Shown here in pieces: positions 60,700 to 64,000 of a stretch of DNA of 64,000 nt (its first letter is position 1; the number at the start of each line of letters is the position of its first letter). The notes beneath the pieces were generated by a model. The model did not search any database. It had not been told where the DNA came from and saw nothing but the letters and a program-made list of their open reading frames with translations. The stretch is from the NCBI GenBank assembly GCA_963656065.1, contig CAVKGV010000002.1:158469-222468 (forward strand). The letters run 5' to 3'. This stretch comes from Hallerella sp963656065 (GTDB taxonomy: Bacteria > Fibrobacterota > Fibrobacteria > Fibrobacterales > Fibrobacteraceae). The position numbers and the translations under genes were made by a program.

Positions 60700-61122
60700 T
60701 TACGGGCAGGACGTTTCGTTTCCGAAGAATGTCTTCATGACCGCTTCCGGCGCATGGCGGCAAGGCTTGTCGTGAAAGGTAAAGATGTGCGTCGTCTTGC
60801 CGGTTGTCCGGAGTTCTCCGCCGACGGTCAGTTTGTATTCGAAGCAAAAACGCAGCCGGTCGATTTGCGTTAAATGCAGATGGATATCAACGGTTTCTCC
60901 GTAGCGGCAAGGTTTTAGAAATTGCACTTCGAGCGTCAGCAGCGGGCTATGATAACCTTCGGATTCAAAAATCGAAAAGGGAATCCCGTTTGCCTTGAAA
61001 ATTTCGGACCTGGCCTGTTCAAACCAGATGGCATAGACGGAATGGTGGACGATTCCCATCGCATCCGTTTCGGCGTAGCGGACATCGATGTGTGCGGTAT
61101 ATTCGACAGGGCTTGTTTTCAT
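60700..61122 (-). CDS. Acyl-CoA thioesterase, YbgC/4HBT type
   Basis: A 140-residue hot-dog-fold protein. VRYAETDAMGIVHHSVYAIW has the catalytic Asp, and WFEQARSEIFKANGIPF follows as in YbgC/FadM-like enzymes. The ending RHAPEAVMKTFF is normal. Its ATG overlaps the stop of the restriction endonuclease gene by 4 bp (ATGA), so its translation is linked to that gene. Substrate is probably a short- or medium-chain acyl-CoA. Confidence 0.9.
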   Translation of the reverse strand: MKTSPVEYTAHIDVRYAETDAMGIVHHSVYAIWFEQARSEIFKANGIPFSIFESEGYHSPLLTLEVQFLKPCRYGETVDIHLHLTQIDRLRFCFEYKLTVGGELRTTGKTTHIFTFHDKPCRHAPEAVMKTFFGNETSCP

Positions 61123-61889
61123 AGGTATCCGAGGAACGGGGTGATATAATCGCGCTTCATTTTTTCACAGCGCCGCGATGCGCTTTCGACAAAGTTCCGA
61201 AGGTATTCCCGGCACCAGATTTTTCTCGTTCCGCCGAAAGACTGGTCCAGCGAGGAAACGAAAAACTGGATTTGGAGCGCGGCAGCCCAGTTGATGTAAA
61301 GGCTTTTTGGCGTTGCCTTGAATAAATTCGCATAGTAAGCGTCGGAACATTCTAAAAACTCGTTTCTTTCAAACCATTCAATTTCAATATAGTTTAAAGA
61401 AAAGGATTCGAAATCCTCGTTGTCCAGCATATTGGCACACATTTTTGCCAGTTTGTATGCAGAGATGATGTTTGGCGGCTGCGACGCTTTTGAAGCGTTT
61501 TTTGTCTTGATGTCTATGAGGGAATAGTAATCGTTTTCTAGAAAGATTATGTCGGCGGTATCGTTCTGCTTTTCTTCGAAAACGTTTTCAGGATTCCAGT
61601 TGAGGGTTGCCTTGTCGCCGCGGGTCAAAAGAAACAGAACCGTCGGGGATTGGATAAGAGCGTTTCGTTGGGCGAGCGAAATGCATTTCGGATTTTTCAG
61701 ATAGATGTCGTTCAAGAATTCGAATTGCTTGAAAACTTGGTTCGGGTATGTCGCTTTTAAAATCCTGTAGGCGGCTTTTTCAAAAGGTTCACCGGCGGCG
61801 TGTCCGGAAAGCGTGCCGTTTCCCTGTTTATTGGGGCGCTCTACGGAGATGCCCTTCAACCGGCTTAAAAAATCCGAAAAATCGATCAT
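61119..61889 (-). CDS. HincII-family type II restriction endonuclease
   Basis: A 256-residue nuclease that closely follows HincII: GTLSGHAAGEPFEK near residue 25, the conserved FEEKQNDTADII, and the catalytic residues Asp113, Asp126 and Lys128 (TADIIF, LIDIKTK), which correspond to Asp114, Asp127 and Lys129 of HincII. INWAAALQIQFFVSSLDQSF is the typical C-terminal stretch. By family, the site should be GTYRAC, giving blunt ends after Y. The start codon overlaps the methyltransferase stop by 4 bp, and the end overlaps a thioesterase gene by 4 bp. Confidence 0.93.
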   Translation of the reverse strand: MIDFSDFLSRLKGISVERPNKQGNGTLSGHAAGEPFEKAAYRILKATYPNQVFKQFEFLNDIYLKNPKCISLAQRNALIQSPTVLFLLTRGDKATLNWNPENVFEEKQNDTADIIFLENDYYSLIDIKTKNASKASQPPNIISAYKLAKMCANMLDNEDFESFSLNYIEIEWFERNEFLECSDAYYANLFKATPKSLYINWAAALQIQFFVSSLDQSFGGTRKIWCREYLRNFVESASRRCEKMKRDYITPFLGYL

Positions 61890-63430
61890 CTTGGTTCTCG
61901 AAGTAAAATTTTGAATGCTTGGGAAATGGAGAGAATCTTGGCTGCGTCACCCGACCGGAGATAGTCTTTCACGTCGGAAACGATTGAATCGTGCAGCGTG
62001 ACTTCTGCGGGATTTTTCCAGTCGATAGGCCTGTAAGGGATGCTCGAAATTGGCGCTTCCGAAAACTCGACGACATCGCCTTTCTTGATGCCGTTGTGAT
62101 AAAGCCAGCAATAGACTTCTTCGGAATTCAAAAATGCCAACAGGTAGTAAATGCTTTCTTTCAGGTTTTTCTTGGGAACGATTCCCGTGACATCCTGCAG
62201 CGCGTAGACTCCGGATTCGACGAGGCAGAATCGGAACTTTTTTCGCGTGGTGATTCTGTCCTTGCAGGGAACAAAGATTTTTTGGCAGTTCTTTTCGAAC
62301 AGCTGCTGGTTTCTGGGAAACGCGAACTGTTGCGGCTGTAGGTCTTTTCCGTAGCTGTATCGCCCGGAAAGTTCGGCTAGGTGTGGACGCAAATGGTTTC
62401 CGATGTTTGGGTAGTTCTTGGCAAAAGTCTCGAAAGGAGAATTGTCGCTCGAAAAAAGATAGGTCGATGTATTTTGGTAAGTGTATGGCAGGATATCTTT
62501 TGCCTTGACGACCGTGATGGTTTGGGTGCGTTCCCGTCTGGAGAGCGAAACTTCGGACAGGTTGAAAGCCTTGTCTAGGCCTGAGACCATGCCGTTTCCG
62601 ATGTCGCAGAAATCGCCGACGCGGTAAAAGGATTTGAAAAAATTGTCCCCTTTATAACAGGCTTTTTCCAGAGCGGAAATTTGCTCTTGGACATTTGCGT
62701 CGTCGAGAATCCAGCGAGAATCCTTTTGAAAAGGTGGAATGGATTTCTTGATAAAGGCGGCAGCGCTGTTTAAATCGTTTGCTGTCGGGCGTTCCCGTTT
62801 TGTATATTCGTATAGCGTTATCGGCGGTTTCGCGCCTTTCTTTTTGATATATTTGAAGATGATAAACGACGCTGTGACGTTTTCGAAAAGCGAAGCCTCG
62901 TTGAAATGGTAGATGCTTTCAAAAAATCCCGAATCTACTATGTAATTTCGTAGGGTCTTTGCATGAGTCGTGTTGAGCCAGTAATCGGTACAGATGAAAA
63001 TCAATTCGCCGTTTTCGTTCAGCTGCTCGATGCTTTTCAGGATGAAGATGAACAGGTAGTCGCACAGACTGTTGAAATAGGCGTTCCAGAGGCTGGAATT
63101 TGCCAGCTCTTTCTTCAGCTCAGGCTCCAGATTTTTCCACCGGATATAGGGCGGGTTTCCAATGATACAATCGAACTTGTCCGTCGTCTCCGCCGATAGG
63201 AAACTTTTATGCTTCACGTTTGGGTAAGCGAGAGCGAGACTTTTATCGATTTCAAAGGCTTCGACATTTGAAAAACCTTGTCTTTGGAGGGCGTCCAGGA
63301 AAATTCCCTCGCCGCAGGACGGTTCGAGGATTCTTGCGGATTTCTTCTTGGAAATTAACGAAACCATGAACTCCGCGATGGGCGCTATGGTAAAGTATTG
63401 TCCGTATTTCGCTTTTTGGGGTTGTTTCAT
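61886..63430 (-). CDS. Type II adenine DNA methyltransferase (partner of the HincII-like enzyme)
   Basis: A 514-residue N6-adenine methyltransferase of the gamma type (order: SAM motif then catalytic motif then target region). RILEPSCGEGIFLDAL (residues 34-49) is motif I; NPPYIRW (92-98) is motif IV. The C-terminal part (GNGMVSGLDKAFNL, RPHLAELSGRYSYGK, KIFVPCKDRITTRK) is typical of M.HincII/Eco57I-like methylases and carries target recognition. It protects host DNA. Codon use and the lower GC of the flanks suggest acquisition. It is the first gene of the three-gene unit, with a 212-bp gap to the tRNA cluster. Confidence 0.92.
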   Translation of the reverse strand: MKQPQKAKYGQYFTIAPIAEFMVSLISKKKSARILEPSCGEGIFLDALQRQGFSNVEAFEIDKSLALAYPNVKHKSFLSAETTDKFDCIIGNPPYIRWKNLEPELKKELANSSLWNAYFNSLCDYLFIFILKSIEQLNENGELIFICTDYWLNTTHAKTLRNYIVDSGFFESIYHFNEASLFENVTASFIIFKYIKKKGAKPPITLYEYTKRERPTANDLNSAAAFIKKSIPPFQKDSRWILDDANVQEQISALEKACYKGDNFFKSFYRVGDFCDIGNGMVSGLDKAFNLSEVSLSRRERTQTITVVKAKDILPYTYQNTSTYLFSSDNSPFETFAKNYPNIGNHLRPHLAELSGRYSYGKDLQPQQFAFPRNQQLFEKNCQKIFVPCKDRITTRKKFRFCLVESGVYALQDVTGIVPKKNLKESIYYLLAFLNSEEVYCWLYHNGIKKGDVVEFSEAPISSIPYRPIDWKNPAEVTLHDSIVSDVKDYLRSGDAAKILSISQAFKILLREPR

Positions 63431-63564
63431 TGCAAATAATTTAAAAAGTGAAATTCAAAAAGATTGATTTTGTTGAATTTCAAACGAATCTTCCCTGTAT
63501 AAACAATCTGTTCACATAAAAGTTCAAAAAATCGAAAATTTTTCCAAAAAGATTTCTTTTGTCC

Positions 63565-63593
63565 TTGACAAAATGGCGAAATCCATCTAGATT
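63565..63593 (+). promoter_or_regulatory. Sigma-70 type promoter of the tRNA-tuf cluster
   Basis: TTGACA at 63565-63570 is a perfect -35 hexamer; 17 bp later TAGATT (63588-63593) fits 4 of 6 positions of the -10 box. The tRNA-Thr starts 50 bp on. Confidence 0.75.
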
Positions 63594-63642
63594 TGGCAAA
63601 ACTTCTAGTTTGGCTTTTTATGAGCTAGGCGAGGAGTTGCAT

Positions 63643-63715
63643 GCCAAAGTAGCTCAGCTGGTAGAGCAGCTGATTTGTAATCAGCCGGTCGTAGGTTCGA
63701 TTCCTATCTTTGGCT
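63643..63715 (+). tRNA. tRNA-Thr (anticodon TGT)
   Basis: GCCAAAG pairs with CTTTGGC. The anticodon loop TTTGTAA carries TGT, D arm AGCTCAGCTGGTAGAGC, T arm TAGGTTCGATTCCTA. CCA is not encoded. Confidence 0.97.
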
Positions 63716-63722
63716 TGAAAAT

Positions 63723-63805
63723 GGGTCGTTGCCCGAGTGGTTAAAGGGGACGGACTGTAAATCCGTTGACTTACGTCTACCGTGGTTCGAAACCACGACG
63801 GCCCA
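63723..63805 (+). tRNA. tRNA-Tyr (anticodon GTA)
   Basis: GGGTCGT pairs with ACGGCCC (one wobble); the anticodon loop ACTGTAAAT region carries GTA, and a long variable arm (TTGACTTACGTCTAC region) is present as in bacterial tRNA-Tyr. CCA is not encoded. Confidence 0.96.
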
Positions 63806-63816
63806 CGCTTCATTAG

Positions 63817-63844
63817 CCCCCTCGTTACGAATGTAGCGAGGGGG
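63817..63844 (+). other. Hairpin between tRNA-Tyr and tRNA-Thr
   Basis: CCCCCTCG (63817-63824) pairs perfectly with CGAGGGGG (63837-63844). No T run follows, so it is more likely a processing or spacer structure than a terminator. Confidence 0.7.
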
Positions 63845-63848
63845 TAAT

Positions 63849-63920
<72 letters not shown>

Positions 63921-63945
63921 CTTAACAATTCGGAGGTTAAGTTTT

Positions 63946-64000
63946 ATGGCAAAAGAGCATTTTGAAAGAACCAAGCCGCACTGCAACATCGGCACGATCG
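63946..64000 (+). CDS. tuf: Elongation factor Tu (5' end only)
   Basis: The ATG at 63946 is preceded by GGAGG and starts MAKEHFERTKPHCNIGTI, the standard EF-Tu N-terminus that leads to the nucleotide-binding loop. The gene runs off the right edge after 18 residues. It is co-transcribed with the tRNA cluster. Confidence 0.95.
   Translation, partial: MAKEHFERTKPHCNIGTI

Noticed and set aside
63625..63813. Small frames on both strands across the tRNA genes
   Set aside because: They lie over tRNA-Thr and tRNA-Tyr, which fold correctly.

Overview
The window reads as a chromosomal segment of a fibre-degrading gut or rumen bacterium, most likely Fibrobacter or a close relative (Fibrobacterota). 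The reasons are a TIGR02147-type regulator (a paralogous family known mainly from Fibrobacter succinogenes), several modular glycoside hydrolases with CBM6 modules and basic C-terminal tails that resemble type IX secretion sorting domains, a PorV/PorQ-like protein, two lipoprotein GH45 endoglucanases, and a short RpoD-like sigma factor. No phage, transposase or CRISPR array was seen.

Layout. 1-6073: a partial outer-membrane protein on the minus strand, a repeat-rich gap, an ABC substrate-binding protein, a cNMP-binding/DUF4388 protein, purM and RNase G. 6145-6526: a decayed acyltransferase. 6594-14667 (minus): an arabinoxylan locus read as TIGR02147 regulator -> lipoprotein -> GH43 -> GH30 -> GH10. 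14815-16854: a GH5 endoglucanase. 16963-22060: housekeeping genes (pyrC, rsmA, a SIMPL protein, phosphomannomutase) and the PorV/PorQ-like protein. 22269-22451: a small repeat protein. 22609-28434: a fatty-acid cluster (acyl-ACP thioesterase, deacetylase-like protein, acyl-CoA ligase, fabF, fabV). 28556-33153: tRNA-Gly, infC-rpmI-rplT, a secreted protein, a LytS-type kinase and a sigma factor. 33270-39531: ahcY, a repeat-rich gap, a lipoprotein and rpmH-rnpA-yidD-yidC. 39869-44703 (minus): a tolC-hlyD-permease-permease efflux operon with no ATPase. 44950-48260: two GH45 lipoproteins. 48343-60692: mixed genes (TPR protein, small proteins, GroES-like protein, RavA-like ATPase, ferrochelatase, barrel protein, lone nuoA, rhomboid/TPR protein, Ser/Thr kinase, LOG protein, metallophosphoesterase). 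60700-63430 (minus): a HincII-type restriction-modification pair coupled to a thioesterase. 63565-64000: a tRNA-Thr/Tyr/Thr array leading into tuf, which is cut by the window edge.

How the genes fit together. The GH43, GH30 and GH10 enzymes together cover debranching and main-chain cleavage of (glucurono)arabinoxylan. The GH5 and GH45 enzymes add beta-glucan or cellulose cleavage. The GH43/GH30/GH10/GH5 enzymes appear exported by a C-terminal-signal route, whereas the GH45 enzymes appear lipid-anchored. Genes absent from simple ORF calling that are reported here: the edge-truncated barrel protein, rpmH, the 5' part of rnpA (no standard start codon), a 42-residue protein at 49958-50086, and the start of tuf.

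The least explained features are the rnpA start, the convergent small-protein pair near 49.7-50.1 kb, the 60-residue YVYDERG-type protein, the kinase/rhomboid pair, and a dispersed palindromic repeat present in three gaps. All family calls come from motif recognition by eye; no database search was run.
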